Assembly (NCBI GenBank): GCA_902167985.1
Contig: CABHNZ010000002.1
Coordinates: 372,001 to 436,000 of the forward strand
Direction: 5' to 3'
DNA from: Shinella sp. UYSO24
GTDB taxonomy: Bacteria > Pseudomonadota > Alphaproteobacteria > Rhizobiales > Rhizobiaceae
Length of the DNA stretch: 64,000 bases
This document shows, piece after piece, positions 20,268-29,342 of the stretch. The notes beneath the pieces are model-generated. The model saw nothing but the letters and a program-made list of their open reading frames with translations. It made no database searches and had not been told where the DNA came from. How positions within the stretch are numbered: the stretch's first letter is position 1; each line of letters starts with the position of its first letter. Made by a program: the position numbers and the translations under genes.

Positions 20268-20978
20268 ATGCAGTTCTATCAGCATGTGCGACGCCGCGTC
20301 ATCGATCGGGTCATGACATTCGAGCCGATCGGGCTCATGCTGTTCGGGGCAGTCGCCGGTGGGCTCGCGCTGTTTCTGGCGCTGACCGGTGAGGTGATGG
20401 AAGGCGAGACGCATGCGTTCGACGAGCGCATTCTCCTGTCGCTGCGCACGCCCGGCGATCTCTCTGTGCCGATCGGGCCTTTCTGGGTCAATCATGCGGT
20501 GGGCGACATCACGGCGCTCGGCGGCACGACGGTGCTGACGCTGGTGACGGTGCTGGCGACCATATACCTTCTTCTGTCGCGCCAGCGGGCGATTGCCGCC
20601 TTCATGTTCCTGTCGATTGCAGGCGGCTGGGCGGTCAGTTCAACGCTGAAAATCTTCGTGGCGCGGGCGCGGCCGGAGATCGTGCCGCATCTGGTGGAGG
20701 TTCACGACATGAGCTTTCCCAGCGGCCATGCGATGCTGTCTGCCGTCACCTATCTGACGATCGCCGCCCTTCTGTCGCGGGCAGGGCCCTATCGGTCGAG
20801 CCGGATTTTCCTGATTTTAACCGGCATCCTGATGACCGTGATGATCGGGCTCAGCCGCATCTATCTCGGCGTCCATTATCCGACGGATGTGCTCGGTGGA
20901 TGGTGCGCGGGTGCCGCCTGGGCCGCTGCCTGCTGGATCATTGCACGGCGCTATATTTCCGCAAGGCCGGCGGTGTGA
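20268..20978 (+). CDS. PAP2-family phosphatase, integral membrane
   Basis: Membrane lipid or pyrophosphate phosphatase (PgpB/undecaprenyl-diphosphatase-like). The three catalytic motifs are present: K128-I-F-V-A-R-A-R-P136, PSGH at 151-154 (acid/base His) and S196-R197...H203...D207 (nucleophile His). There are about six hydrophobic helices in 236 residues. A GGGAGAA ribosome site precedes the ATG. It stands alone on the plus strand and ends 6 bp before the convergent frcR gene. The substrate is not known from sequence. Confidence 0.92.
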   Translation: MQFYQHVRRRVIDRVMTFEPIGLMLFGAVAGGLALFLALTGEVMEGETHAFDERILLSLRTPGDLSVPIGPFWVNHAVGDITALGGTTVLTLVTVLATIYLLLSRQRAIAAFMFLSIAGGWAVSSTLKIFVARARPEIVPHLVEVHDMSFPSGHAMLSAVTYLTIAALLSRAGPYRSSRIFLILTGILMTVMIGLSRIYLGVHYPTDVLGGWCAGAAWAAACWIIARRYISARPAV

Positions 20979-20984
20979 CCGGCC

Positions 20985-22232
20985 TCAGACGACGTCCTTG
21001 AAAAGCACGCTCTGGTCGGTGAGGTAGCGGGCGAAGATCGGCAGTGAGGCGCCACCGATGGCGCGGGCCTGATCGCCCACAAGTCCCTCGACGATATCCG
21101 GCATGACGACGCCCTGCAGGTCGAGCTTTTCCGCCTCGATGATCGTTGCGCGCACCAGCCGCTCGCGCACCCAGCCGGGGAAGCCGCCATCGATGATGGC
21201 CGCGGAGAAGTCGATGATCGACGCTGCCGCGACGATCGCCTGTGCCATGGCGCGGGCGCTTTCCTCGATCCAGAGATCCAGCGTCTCGCCGAAATCGATC
21301 CATTCGTCGGCCGAATGCCAGAGCGGCTGTGGATCGATGCCTCTGTCCTTCAGCATGCGTTCCAGCACGAAGATCGAGGTGATTTCCAGCAATTGCCGCA
21401 TCTCGCCATGGCGGCCGCGCACCGGCAGCGGGCCGACGGCGCCCGCCGTTCCTGTGCGGCCGGAAAAGATCGCCGAGTTGAGAACGATGCCGCCGCCGAT
21501 GAAGGAGCCGACGAAGAAATAGATGAAATCCGGGTAGGACGAGCCTCTGCCGAAGACGAGTTCGGCGCCGCAGGCGCTGGTCGCGTCGTTCTGCAGGAAG
21601 ACGGGGTAGGGGATGCGGGCCGCCACTTCCTGCTGCAGATTGAAGGTCTTCCAGATGTCCATGGCGCCATCGGGCGCACCCACTTCGCGGGCCCAGTTCC
21701 ACAGTTCGAACGGGGCTGCGATGCCGATGCCGGCGATGCGGCTTCGCTGGTCGGCGGTCAGCTGGCCTTCGAGATTGGCAAGGCCGTCGACGATGAAATC
21801 CATGATCCGGCCAGGTTCCGGATAGGGGAAGGTCTCGTGCAATTGCAGCCTGATGCGGCCGATGAAATCCATCAGCACCAGATCGGCGCTGCGGCGGCCG
21901 ATCTTGACGCCGAAGGAATAGACCGCATCGGGATTGAGCTGCATGGGGATGGACGGCTGGCCGACACGGCCGCGCACAGGCTCGCCACGCAGAAGCATGT
22001 CGTCCTTTTCGAGCGCGCGCATGATGACCGAGGCCGTCTGCGCCGAAAGCCCGCTCAGCCTTGCGATCTCGGCCTTTGACAGCGAGCCATGCAGGCGCAC
22101 CAGCGACAGGACAAGCCGCTCGTTATAGGCGCGCACGCGCACCTGATTGGCGCCGCCGGACTGGCTTATGAGCTGATTGGTGCCCTGGCTGCCAAGTGTC
22201 GAACCATTCGATGTCTGGGTGTTTTCATTCAT
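20985..22232 (-). CDS. frcR: ROK-family transcriptional repressor of the fructose operon (FrcR)
   Basis: 415 residues. The N-terminal winged helix (LSKAEIARLSGLSAQTASVIMRALE, about 50-75) is followed by a ROK sugar-kinase-like domain (SFGVKIGRRSADLVLMDFIGRI; VFLQNDATSACGAELVFGRG; GSFIGGGIVLNSAIFSG). The usual zinc-binding cysteine cluster is not apparent. It is divergent from frcBCAK, as in Sinorhizobium meliloti, and should bind the palindrome in the shared promoter region in response to a sugar or sugar phosphate. Start supported by GGGAGG upstream. Confidence 0.9.
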   Translation of the reverse strand: MNENTQTSNGSTLGSQGTNQLISQSGGANQVRVRAYNERLVLSLVRLHGSLSKAEIARLSGLSAQTASVIMRALEKDDMLLRGEPVRGRVGQPSIPMQLNPDAVYSFGVKIGRRSADLVLMDFIGRIRLQLHETFPYPEPGRIMDFIVDGLANLEGQLTADQRSRIAGIGIAAPFELWNWAREVGAPDGAMDIWKTFNLQQEVAARIPYPVFLQNDATSACGAELVFGRGSSYPDFIYFFVGSFIGGGIVLNSAIFSGRTGTAGAVGPLPVRGRHGEMRQLLEITSIFVLERMLKDRGIDPQPLWHSADEWIDFGETLDLWIEESARAMAQAIVAAASIIDFSAAIIDGGFPGWVRERLVRATIIEAEKLDLQGVVMPDIVEGLVGDQARAIGGASLPIFARYLTDQSVLFKDVV

Positions 22233-22281
22233 ATTCAGGCCAGCCTCCCGAGGGCCTCAGTACCCTATCTCTAGCCCTGTG

Positions 22282-22294
22282 GAATTAATAATTC
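22282..22294. promoter_or_regulatory. Candidate FrcR operator
   Basis: Perfect 13-bp AT-rich inverted repeat GAATTA-A-TAATTC between frcR and frcB, 16 bp upstream of the putative -35 box of frcB. Confidence 0.5.
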
Positions 22295-22309
22295 AATCGG
22301 ATTTATTTA

Positions 22310-22338
22310 TTGACAAGGCAATTGGCTGTGGCATTAAT
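22310..22338 (+). promoter_or_regulatory. Sigma-70 type promoter for frcBCAK
   Basis: TTGACA, 17-bp spacer, ATTAAT. It is the best housekeeping-like promoter in the frcR-frcB interval, leaving a leader of about 120 nt before the frcB start. Confidence 0.6.
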
Positions 22339-22463
22339 GACCACCGTGAGGAGGTGCAGGGGCTTTGGAGGAGGTCGTGGCCGATCCGGGCCGGAGCAGC
22401 ATCTCGGTTCATCTCAAGGGGAAGATATTCACTTCCCTATCGGACTTTCTGGGAGGATTACCG

Positions 22464-23489
22464 ATGAAAACATCCGTACTTTTTGCCGCCATCAGCACGC
22501 TTGCCGTTGGTGTAGCCTTTGCGATGCCGGCCTCTGCCGCCGGTGCCGGCGCATGCCTGATCACCAAGACCGACACGAACCCCTTCTTCGTCAAGATGAA
22601 GGAAGGTGCTACGGCCAAGGCCAAGGAACTCGGCATGACGCTGAAATCCTATGCCGGCAAGATCGACGGCGATTCGGAAAGCCAGGTGGCAGCAATCGAA
22701 ACCTGCATTGCAGACGGCGCCAAGGGCATTCTGATCACCGCATCCGACACCAAGGGCATCGTGCCGAACCTCAAGAAGGCACGCGATGCCGGCATGCTGG
22801 TGATTGCGCTCGATACGCCGCTTGAGCCGATCTCGGCTGCCGACATGACCTTTGCCACCGACAACCTTCTCGCCGGCAAGCTGATCGGCCAGTGGGCCAA
22901 GGAAACGCTCGGCGACAAGGCGAAGGACGCCAAGGTTGCCTTCCTCGATCTCACCCCGGCACAGCCGTCGGTCGACATTCTGCGCGACCAGGGCTTCATG
23001 ATGGGCTTCGGCATCGACCCGAAGGATCCGAACAAGATCGGCGACGAGACCGACAAGCGCATCGTCGGTCATGACGTGACCAACGGCAACGAGGAGGGCG
23101 GCCGTACCGCCATGGAAAACCTCCTGCAGAAGGACCCGACGATCAACGTCGTGCACACGATCAACGAACCGGCGGCAGCCGGCGCCTATGAAGCGCTGAA
23201 GGCGGTCGGTCGCGAGAAGGACGTGCTGCTCGTGTCGATCGACGGCGGTTGCCCCGGCGTCAAGAACGTCGCCGAAGGCGTGATCGGTGCCACCTCGCAG
23301 CAATATCCGCTGCAGATGGCGGCCCTCGGCATCGAGGCGATCAAGAAGTTCGCCGATACCGGCGAGAAGCCGAAGCCGACCGAAGGCAAGGACTTCTTCG
23401 ATACCGGCGTGACGCTTGTCACCGACAAGCCGGTGCCCGGCATCAAGTCGATCAGCACGAAGGAAGGCCTCGGCAAGTGCTGGGGCTGA
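22464..23489 (+). CDS. frcB: Fructose ABC transporter periplasmic binding protein FrcB
   Basis: 341 residues with a Sec signal peptide ([21 protein letters not shown], cut near ASAA). A sugar-binding type 1 fold follows ([68 protein letters not shown]). It closely resembles S. meliloti FrcB, which delivers fructose, ribose and mannose to FrcCA. The start is chosen by the GGGAGGA site 8 bp upstream and the signal peptide. First gene of frcBCAK. Confidence 0.95.
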   Translation: MKTSVLFAAISTLAVGVAFAMPASAAGAGACLITKTDTNPFFVKMKEGATAKAKELGMTLKSYAGKIDGDSESQVAAIETCIADGAKGILITASDTKGIVPNLKKARDAGMLVIALDTPLEPISAADMTFATDNLLAGKLIGQWAKETLGDKAKDAKVAFLDLTPAQPSVDILRDQGFMMGFGIDPKDPNKIGDETDKRIVGHDVTNGNEEGGRTAMENLLQKDPTINVVHTINEPAAAGAYEALKAVGREKDVLLVSIDGGCPGVKNVAEGVIGATSQQYPLQMAALGIEAIKKFADTGEKPKPTEGKDFFDTGVTLVTDKPVPGIKSISTKEGLGKCWG

Positions 23490-23596
23490 TCCAGGGCTTT
23501 ATGCCCGGGGCTATCACGGCCTGATCAATTCCGTGACCTATCGCGCGGGACGGGGAGAATGTCCCGCGCGCATTCAAGAAAAGTGGAGGAGCTTCC

Positions 23597-24685
23597 ATGA
23601 GCGAGCCAACAACGGCGGCTCAGCCGCATCACGACTATGAAAAGGTGCTGAAGGATAGTGCCAAGGACGTCGCCTCGTTCGATACGGACGACAAGAGCGC
23701 GGTCCAGAAATTCAGGCATTTCCTGCATTCGAGCCCGTCGGCGGTATCGCTGATCGTGCTCGTCGTCTCCCTGATCGTTTTCGGCAGCCTTCTCGGCAGC
23801 AAATTCTTCTCGGCCTTCTCGCTGACGCTGATCCTGCAGCAGGTGGCGATCACCGGCATTGTCGGCGCCGCACAGACGCTGGTGATCATGACGGCGGGTA
23901 TCGATCTTTCGGTCGGCGCCATCATGGTGCTTTCGTCGGTCGTCATGGGCCAGTTCGCCTTCCGCTACGGCATGCCGGCGGAACTTTCGATCCTCTGCGG
24001 CTTCATCGTCGGGGCCTTCTGCGGCTTCATCAACGGCGTGCTCGTGGCGCGGATGAAACTGCCGCCCTTCATCGTCACGCTCGGCATGTGGCAGATCGTG
24101 CTGGCCGCCAACTTCCTCTATTCCGCCAACGAGACGATCCGTGCGCAGGAAATCGAGACGACGGCGCCGCTCCTGCAGTTCTTCGGCCAGAATATCCGTA
24201 TCGGCGGCGCCGTGCTGACCTATGGCGTTCTTGCGATGGTGCTGCTCGTCGCGCTTCTCTGGTATGTGCTGAACCACACGCCCTGGGGCCGGCATGTCTA
24301 TGCGGTCGGCGACGACCCGGAAGCGGCCGAACTCTCGGGCGTCAACGTCAAGCGGATGCTGATTTCCATTTACACGATCGGCGGCGTGATCTGCGCGCTG
24401 GCCGGCTGGGCAATGATCGGCCGTATCGGCTCCGTCTCGCCGACGGCAGGGCAGTTCGCCAATATCGAATCCATTACCGCAGTGGTGATCGGCGGTATCT
24501 CGCTCTTCGGTGGCCGCGGCTCGATCCTCGGCATGATGTTCGGGGCATTGATCGTCGGCGTCTTCTCGCTCGGCCTTCGCCTGCTCGGCACCGATGTGCA
24601 GTGGACCTATCTCCTGATCGGCGTGCTCATCATTCTGGCCGTCGCGGCGGACCAGTGGATCAGAAAGGCAGCGGCTGATGGTTGA
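23597..24685 (+). CDS. frcC: Fructose ABC transporter permease FrcC
   Basis: 362-residue membrane permease of the ribose/CUT2 family. A hydrophilic N-terminus of about 45 residues is followed by 8-10 helices. The signatures are TLVIMTAGIDLSVGAIMVLSSV, FIVTLGMWQIV and the cytoplasmic coupling region NHTPWGRHVYAVGDDPEAAELSGVNV. A GGAGG site precedes the start, and the frcB-frcC gap is 107 bp. Confidence 0.95.
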   Translation: MSEPTTAAQPHHDYEKVLKDSAKDVASFDTDDKSAVQKFRHFLHSSPSAVSLIVLVVSLIVFGSLLGSKFFSAFSLTLILQQVAITGIVGAAQTLVIMTAGIDLSVGAIMVLSSVVMGQFAFRYGMPAELSILCGFIVGAFCGFINGVLVARMKLPPFIVTLGMWQIVLAANFLYSANETIRAQEIETTAPLLQFFGQNIRIGGAVLTYGVLAMVLLVALLWYVLNHTPWGRHVYAVGDDPEAAELSGVNVKRMLISIYTIGGVICALAGWAMIGRIGSVSPTAGQFANIESITAVVIGGISLFGGRGSILGMMFGALIVGVFSLGLRLLGTDVQWTYLLIGVLIILAVAADQWIRKAAADG

Positions 24686-24695
24686 GGAAACGAAG

Positions 24696-25502
24696 ATGAC
24701 ACAGACACAGACCCAATCGCAGACCCTGCAGCCCATCCTGTCGGCCCGTGGCCTCGTTAAGCGCTACGGCCGGGTGACGGCACTCGATCATGCGGATTTC
24801 GATCTCTATCCGGGCGAGATCCTCGCCGTGATCGGCGATAACGGTGCCGGCAAGTCGTCGCTCATCAAGGCGATCTCCGGCGCGATCAAGCCCGATGAAG
24901 GCGAGATCCGCATGGAGGGCAAGCCGATCCAGTTCTCCTCGCCGATGGATGCGCGCAAGGCCGGGATCGAGACCGTCTACCAGAACCTCGCGCTTTCGCC
25001 GGCGCTGTCGATCTCCGACAACATGTTTCTCGGTCGCGAGATCCTGAAACCCGGTATCATGGGCAAGGTGTTCCGCAAGCTCGATCACAATGCGATGGAA
25101 GACGTCGCCCGCAAGAAGCTTTCCGAACTCGGGCTGATGACGATCCAGAACATCAGCCAGGCGGTGGAAACGCTGTCGGGCGGCCAGAGACAGGGCGTGG
25201 CCGTGGCCCGCGCTGCTGCTTTCGGCTCGAAGGTGATCATTCTCGACGAGCCGACTGCAGCGCTCGGGGTGAAGGAAAGCCGGCGCGTGCTCGAGCTCAT
25301 CTCGGATGTGAGGGCGCGCGGCATTCCGATCGTGCTGATCTCGCACAACATGCCGCATGTCTTCGAAGTGGCCGACCGGATCCATATCCACCGGCTCGGA
25401 CGGCGGTTGACGGTGATCAACCCGAAGGAATATTCGATGTCGGACGCCGTGGCGCTGATGACCGGCGCCAAGACGATTACGCCGGAACCGGAAGCCGCGT
25501 GA
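24696..25502 (+). CDS. frcA: Fructose ABC transporter ATPase FrcA
   Basis: Single ABC domain of about 268 residues, unlike the double ATPases (RbsA) common in this family and typical for FrcA. Walker A is GDNGAGKSS, the signature LSGGQRQGVAVARA, Walker B VIILDEPTAALG and the switch His in LISHNMPHVF. The ATG at 24696 has GAGGAA six bases upstream; the in-frame ATG at 24678 overlaps frcC and is less favoured. Confidence 0.93.
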   Translation: MTQTQTQSQTLQPILSARGLVKRYGRVTALDHADFDLYPGEILAVIGDNGAGKSSLIKAISGAIKPDEGEIRMEGKPIQFSSPMDARKAGIETVYQNLALSPALSISDNMFLGREILKPGIMGKVFRKLDHNAMEDVARKKLSELGLMTIQNISQAVETLSGGQRQGVAVARAAAFGSKVIILDEPTAALGVKESRRVLELISDVRARGIPIVLISHNMPHVFEVADRIHIHRLGRRLTVINPKEYSMSDAVALMTGAKTITPEPEAA

Positions 25503-26143
25503 CAGCAGAGATGACACCGACACTCGACGACCTCTGCGATGACGTTCTCGCCCGTGCGGGAACGTTAAGACGCTACGTGATCGGCATTGCCGGCCCGCCC
25601 GGCGCCGGCAAGTCGACGCTTGCCGAAGCCTTCGGCGCCCGGCTTGTCGAGCGGGGCGAGGCGGCTGTCGTCCTGCCGATGGACGGCTTCCACATGGACA
25701 ATGCCGTCCTCGAAGCAAAGGGCCGGCTTGCCCGCAAGGGCGCGCCGGACACATTTGACCTGCGCGCCTTCATCGACATGTTGAAGGCCGTGCGCGAGGG
25801 CAAGGAGGAAGTGCTTTCGCCGGTCTTCGACCGCTCGCGGGAACTGGCCATCGCTTCTGCCCGCGTCATCCCTGTTGAAGCACGGATCATCATCGTCGAG
25901 GGCAATTACCTGCTGCTTCAGGAAGGGCGCTGGAAGGAGCTGCGGGCGTTTTTCGACTTTGCCATCCTGCTCTCGCCCCCTTTCGAGGAGTTGGAGCGGC
26001 GGCTTTACGACCGCTGGCATTTCTACGGGCTGACCGGCGAGGCGCTCGATGTGAAGATGAACGGCAATGATCTGCCGAATGTCCGGCTGGTGCTGTCGCA
26101 GAGCGCCGGCGCCGATGTCATCCTGCCCGACTGGACAGCGTGA
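25499..26143 (+). CDS. frcK: Fructose-operon kinase FrcK (P-loop nucleoside/pantothenate-kinase-like)
   Basis: 214 residues with P-loop GPPGAGKST (32-40), DGFHMDN (substrate-side Asp), GAPDTFDLRAF and IIIVEGNYLLL. It belongs to the PanK/uridine-kinase-like fold. In S. meliloti the homologous frcK is co-transcribed with the transporter and is not itself a proven fructokinase, so its substrate should be left open. It overlaps frcA by 4 bases (GTGA). Confidence 0.9.
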   Translation: MTAEMTPTLDDLCDDVLARAGTLRRYVIGIAGPPGAGKSTLAEAFGARLVERGEAAVVLPMDGFHMDNAVLEAKGRLARKGAPDTFDLRAFIDMLKAVREGKEEVLSPVFDRSRELAIASARVIPVEARIIIVEGNYLLLQEGRWKELRAFFDFAILLSPPFEELERRLYDRWHFYGLTGEALDVKMNGNDLPNVRLVLSQSAGADVILPDWTA

Positions 26144-26373
26144 TTGCCGGCACTTTTGCCGGTCGGTCTGTCCGCCGGAAGGCTGACCGGAGGGCATGAC
26201 CTGCAGGCACAACCGGTATAGAGCGCATTGGTTGCCCTGCCTGCCGGCTTGCCTCAACCGGGTGGAGACGCCGGTACCACTTTCAAAACTCTTTCTCTTG
26301 ATGGTGCCGCGAGTGCGGGCCTATGACTATGGCTGGCGATGCCCGGCCGGGGTTCGCGGCTGGGAGACATTAT

Positions 26374-27141
26374 ATGACGCAAGACCTCTTCAACCTTGAA
26401 GGACGCACGGCACTGGTCACGGGGTCCTCGCGCGGTCTCGGGAATGCGATTGCCCGCGGGCTTGCTGAAGCCGGGGCCTCGGTGGTTCTCAACGGCGTCA
26501 ACCGTCAGGCCTGCGAGGCGGCGGCGCGGGAGCTTGCGTCTCACGGCTTTTCGGTTCGTGCGCTGCCCTTCGATGTGACGGAAGAGGTGTCTGTCACACG
26601 CGCTTTCGAGGTGCTTGATGGCGAGGGCATCGCGATCGACATTCTCGTCAACAATGCAGGTATCCAGCTACGCAAGCCGATCGTCGAGCTTGCCGTATCC
26701 GAATGGCAGAGGGTGATCGACACCAATCTCACCAGCGCCTTCATCGTCGGTCGCGAGGCGGCAAGGCGGATGATCCCGCGCAAGCGGGGCAAGGTGGTCA
26801 ATATCGGCTCGCTGATGAGCGGGCTCGGGAGGGCAACGGTTGCGCCCTATACGGCTGCGAAGGGCGGTATCAAGCTTCTGACCCAGGCGATGGCGGCGGA
26901 ATGGGCCGCCCATAACATCCAGGCCAATGCGATTGGCCCCGGCTATATGCTGACCGACATGAACCAGGCGCTGATCGACAATCCCGATTTCGACGGCTGG
27001 GTGAAGGGCCGCACGCCTTCGCGGCGCTGGGGAAGGCCGGAGGAACTGGTGGGCGCGGCCGTCTTCCTGTCGTCGGAGGCGTCCAATTACGTCAACGGCC
27101 AGATCATCTATGTGGATGGCGGGATGAGCGCCGTTCTCTAG
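26374..27141 (+). CDS. SDR oxidoreductase, gluconate 5-dehydrogenase-like
   Basis: 255-residue classical short-chain dehydrogenase. The NAD(P) motif is TGSSRGLG (16-23); NNAG is at 93-96 and the catalytic Ser146, Tyr159 and Lys163 are present (GSLMSG; YTAAKGG). The C-terminus VNGQIIYVDGGMSAVL resembles IdnO/Gno gluconate 5-dehydrogenases, which oxidise gluconate to 5-ketogluconate or do the reverse. It lies 230 bp after frcK and could share regulation with the fructose genes, but the gap permits its own promoter. Start chosen by GGGAGA upstream. Confidence 0.88.
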   Translation: MTQDLFNLEGRTALVTGSSRGLGNAIARGLAEAGASVVLNGVNRQACEAAARELASHGFSVRALPFDVTEEVSVTRAFEVLDGEGIAIDILVNNAGIQLRKPIVELAVSEWQRVIDTNLTSAFIVGREAARRMIPRKRGKVVNIGSLMSGLGRATVAPYTAAKGGIKLLTQAMAAEWAAHNIQANAIGPGYMLTDMNQALIDNPDFDGWVKGRTPSRRWGRPEELVGAAVFLSSEASNYVNGQIIYVDGGMSAVL

Positions 27142-27150
27142 AACGGCATG

Positions 27151-28401
27151 TCAGCTCGCTTTCGAAAGCCGGAACTGCACGACGTCGAGCCGTCCGGCGC
27201 GGAAACCGACGGCGCAATATTGCAGGTAATAGTGCCACATGCGGTGGAAACGGTCGTCGAAACCGAGCGGCCGGATCGACGGCCATGCGGCGCGGAAATC
27301 GCGGTCCCATTCGAGAAGCGTGCGCTCGTAATCGCGCCCGAAGGCGAAGGCGTCGCGCAGCGTGAGGCCCGCCTTTCCGGCATCCTCGGAGAAGCGTTCG
27401 ACCGAGGGTAGCATGCCGCCGGGAAAGATATAGGTCTGGATGAAATCCGCCTGCCGGCGATATTGCTGGAAGCGGTCCTCGGCGATCGTGATGACCTGGA
27501 TCATCGCTTCACCATCCGGAGACAAGAGTTCTTTCACCCGGTCGAAATAGGTCGGCCAGTTTTCTTCGCCGACGGCCTCGAACATTTCGATCGAGACGAT
27601 TTTCGAGAATGTTCCCTTGCAGTCGCGGTAGTCTTCGAGGCGGATATCGGCGCGCTCCGACAGGCCGTTCTCCTGCAATCTCTGGCGGGCGAAGGCGGCC
27701 TGTTCCTTCGACAGTGTCAGGCCGGTCAGGCGGCAGCCGGTCTCTTCAAGAACCTGCTGCGCAAAGCCGCCCCAGCCGCAACCGATTTCCAGCACATGAT
27801 CATCGGGACCGATGCCGAGTTCCTTGATGATGCGGCGGTATTTCGCCTTCTGGGCATCTTCAAGCGACTGGTCCTCGCGCTCGTAGCTGGCCGAGGAATA
27901 GGTCATCGTCCTATCCAGCCATTTTCCGTAGAAGGCATTTCCGAGATCATAGTGATAGGCGATGTTGCGGCGGCTGCCGGCACGGGAATTGCGGCGCAAC
28001 CTGTGCCGCAGATAGGCGATACCGGCGGCGATCGGATTGGCGGTCAGCGCCGATTGCAAGTGTTCGCTGTTGGCGAGCGCCAGATCCATCAATGCGCCGA
28101 GATCCGGCGTATCCCAGTCGCCATCCATATAGGCGGCGGCAAAGCCGAGATCGCCGCCGAAGGCAAGCCGCCGGATTGCCGCGAGGCGGTGGATGCGGAT
28201 CATCGCCGATGGGCCGGGCTGGTCTCCACGGAGGCATTCGCGCCTGCCGGAGGGGAAGGCAATGGTGAGCTCACCGATCGTCAAACGGCCCAACCAGCGG
28301 ATGAGAAGTCGCTCCATCATCGATGCGGACGGGAGCGAAGGCGAATAGGTCTCACTGGTTGTCCGCGGCAATACAGCGTTCTCGTCCGGTAGATCTGTCA
28401 T
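27151..28401 (-). CDS. cfa: Cyclopropane-fatty-acyl-phospholipid synthase
   Basis: SAM-dependent enzyme that adds a methylene bridge to unsaturated membrane lipids, protecting membranes under stress. 416 residues. The N-terminal lipid-binding region is followed by YHYDLGNAFYGKWLD, the SAM motif LEIGCGWGGFAQ, GLTLSKEQ, SIEMFEAVGEENW and FIFPGG-type FIQTYIFPGGMLPS. The family active-site stretch near the end (FHRMWHYYLQYCAVGFRAGR) is present. The start MTDLPDEN has GAGGGG upstream. An ECF-type promoter lies about 100 bp upstream, linking it to the divergent sigma factor. Confidence 0.93.
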   Translation of the reverse strand: MTDLPDENAVLPRTTSETYSPSLPSASMMERLLIRWLGRLTIGELTIAFPSGRRECLRGDQPGPSAMIRIHRLAAIRRLAFGGDLGFAAAYMDGDWDTPDLGALMDLALANSEHLQSALTANPIAAGIAYLRHRLRRNSRAGSRRNIAYHYDLGNAFYGKWLDRTMTYSSASYEREDQSLEDAQKAKYRRIIKELGIGPDDHVLEIGCGWGGFAQQVLEETGCRLTGLTLSKEQAAFARQRLQENGLSERADIRLEDYRDCKGTFSKIVSIEMFEAVGEENWPTYFDRVKELLSPDGEAMIQVITIAEDRFQQYRRQADFIQTYIFPGGMLPSVERFSEDAGKAGLTLRDAFAFGRDYERTLLEWDRDFRAAWPSIRPLGFDDRFHRMWHYYLQYCAVGFRAGRLDVVQFRLSKAS

Positions 28402-28500
28402 CGCGCGTTTCCCCTCGCTTGTTCCCATCAACCCGTCATCGATCGTTATCTGGTTCGCTTGCCATCGTCTGCAAGGGCGATGCCGGTGACGTCTGATGAA

Positions 28501-28530
28501 GCATTACGCAGGCAGGCCCCAATCGGATCG
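28501..28530 (-). promoter_or_regulatory. ECF11 (RpoE/ChrR)-type promoter for cfa
   Basis: On the minus strand: CGATCC, 18-bp spacer, TAATGC preceded by CG. It has the spacing of the Rhodobacter RpoE consensus (TGATCC-N18-TAA) and the same -10 as the sigma factor's own promoter at 28629-28658. Confidence 0.7.
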
Positions 28531-28628
28531 CTCAAGAGTGGTCAAGAGCGCCTGATGGTGCCCCCCAGTGCGGCAACTGCGCTCATGGTCGCGTGTTTCT
28601 GCCGGCCGAGATAAAATCGGAACGCCTG

Positions 28629-28658
28629 TGATCCAGATCAAAATCGCTGCCGTAATGC
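28629..28658 (+). promoter_or_regulatory. ECF11-type autoregulated promoter for the sigma factor operon
   Basis: TGATCC, exactly 18 bp, TAATGC preceded by CG. The -35 matches the known RpoE/ChrR group consensus perfectly. Located 100 bp before the sigma factor start. Confidence 0.78.
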
Positions 28659-28757
28659 ATCGGCATGAACCCAAGCATTCCTATCCTGGCCGAGACATGC
28701 CACAACGGGAGGACGGTCGCGCGCAGGCCGTCCCTCGGTAAGTTACGTGTTCGCAGG

Positions 28758-29342
28758 ATGACTGGAAGCAGACCCATAAACAAGGCGGCCCCCGATCTGG
28801 AGCCCGATACGGCGCGGCAGTTGCTGGTCGTCGTGGCGAAGACGCGCAATGTCGATGCGTTCGAGACGCTGTTCCGTTTCTACGCGCCACGCGTGCGCAG
28901 CTTCATGATGATCAAGGTTCGCGACCGGCAAGTGGCCGAGGAACTGATGCAGGAAACCATGGCTTCCGTCTGGAGCAAGGCGGTGCAGTTCGATCCCGAG
29001 CGCGGACAGGTTTCCGCCTGGGTCTTCACCATCGCCCGCAATGTGCGGATCGATTTCTATCGCCGCCGACGTCCGCAATTCGATGTCAACGATCCGGTTT
29101 TCGTCGCCGATACGGCGCCGCCGGCCGATGAAGAGTTCGAGCATATGCAGGATGCGAAACTGCTGCGCGAGGCGATGGCGACATTGCCGCAGGAGCAGAT
29201 CGAGGTTCTGCAGAAGGCCTTTTTCGACGACGTTTCGCATTCGACGATCGCCGACGAACTCGGCCTGCCGATCGGCACGGTCAAGTCGCGCATCCGGCTT
29301 GCCTTTGCCAAGCTGCGTTCAGCGCTGGAGGGCCGGCGATGA
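28758..29342 (+). CDS. rpoE: ECF sigma factor of the RpoE-ChrR group (ECF11)
   Basis: 194 residues. Region 2 (FETLFRFYAPRVRSFMMIKVRDRQVAEELMQETMASVWSKA) includes -10 recognition; region 4 (ATLPQEQIEVLQKAFFDDVSHSTIADELGLPIGTVKSRIRLAFAKLRSAL) includes the -35 helix. The gene overlaps the anti-sigma gene by 4 bases. Homologues direct the singlet-oxygen and photo-oxidative response in Rhodobacter and related stress responses elsewhere. Its likely targets here are its own operon and cfa. An in-frame upstream ATG at 28665 is nearly at the expected transcript start, so 28758 is preferred. Confidence 0.93.
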   Translation: MTGSRPINKAAPDLEPDTARQLLVVVAKTRNVDAFETLFRFYAPRVRSFMMIKVRDRQVAEELMQETMASVWSKAVQFDPERGQVSAWVFTIARNVRIDFYRRRRPQFDVNDPVFVADTAPPADEEFEHMQDAKLLREAMATLPQEQIEVLQKAFFDDVSHSTIADELGLPIGTVKSRIRLAFAKLRSALEGRR

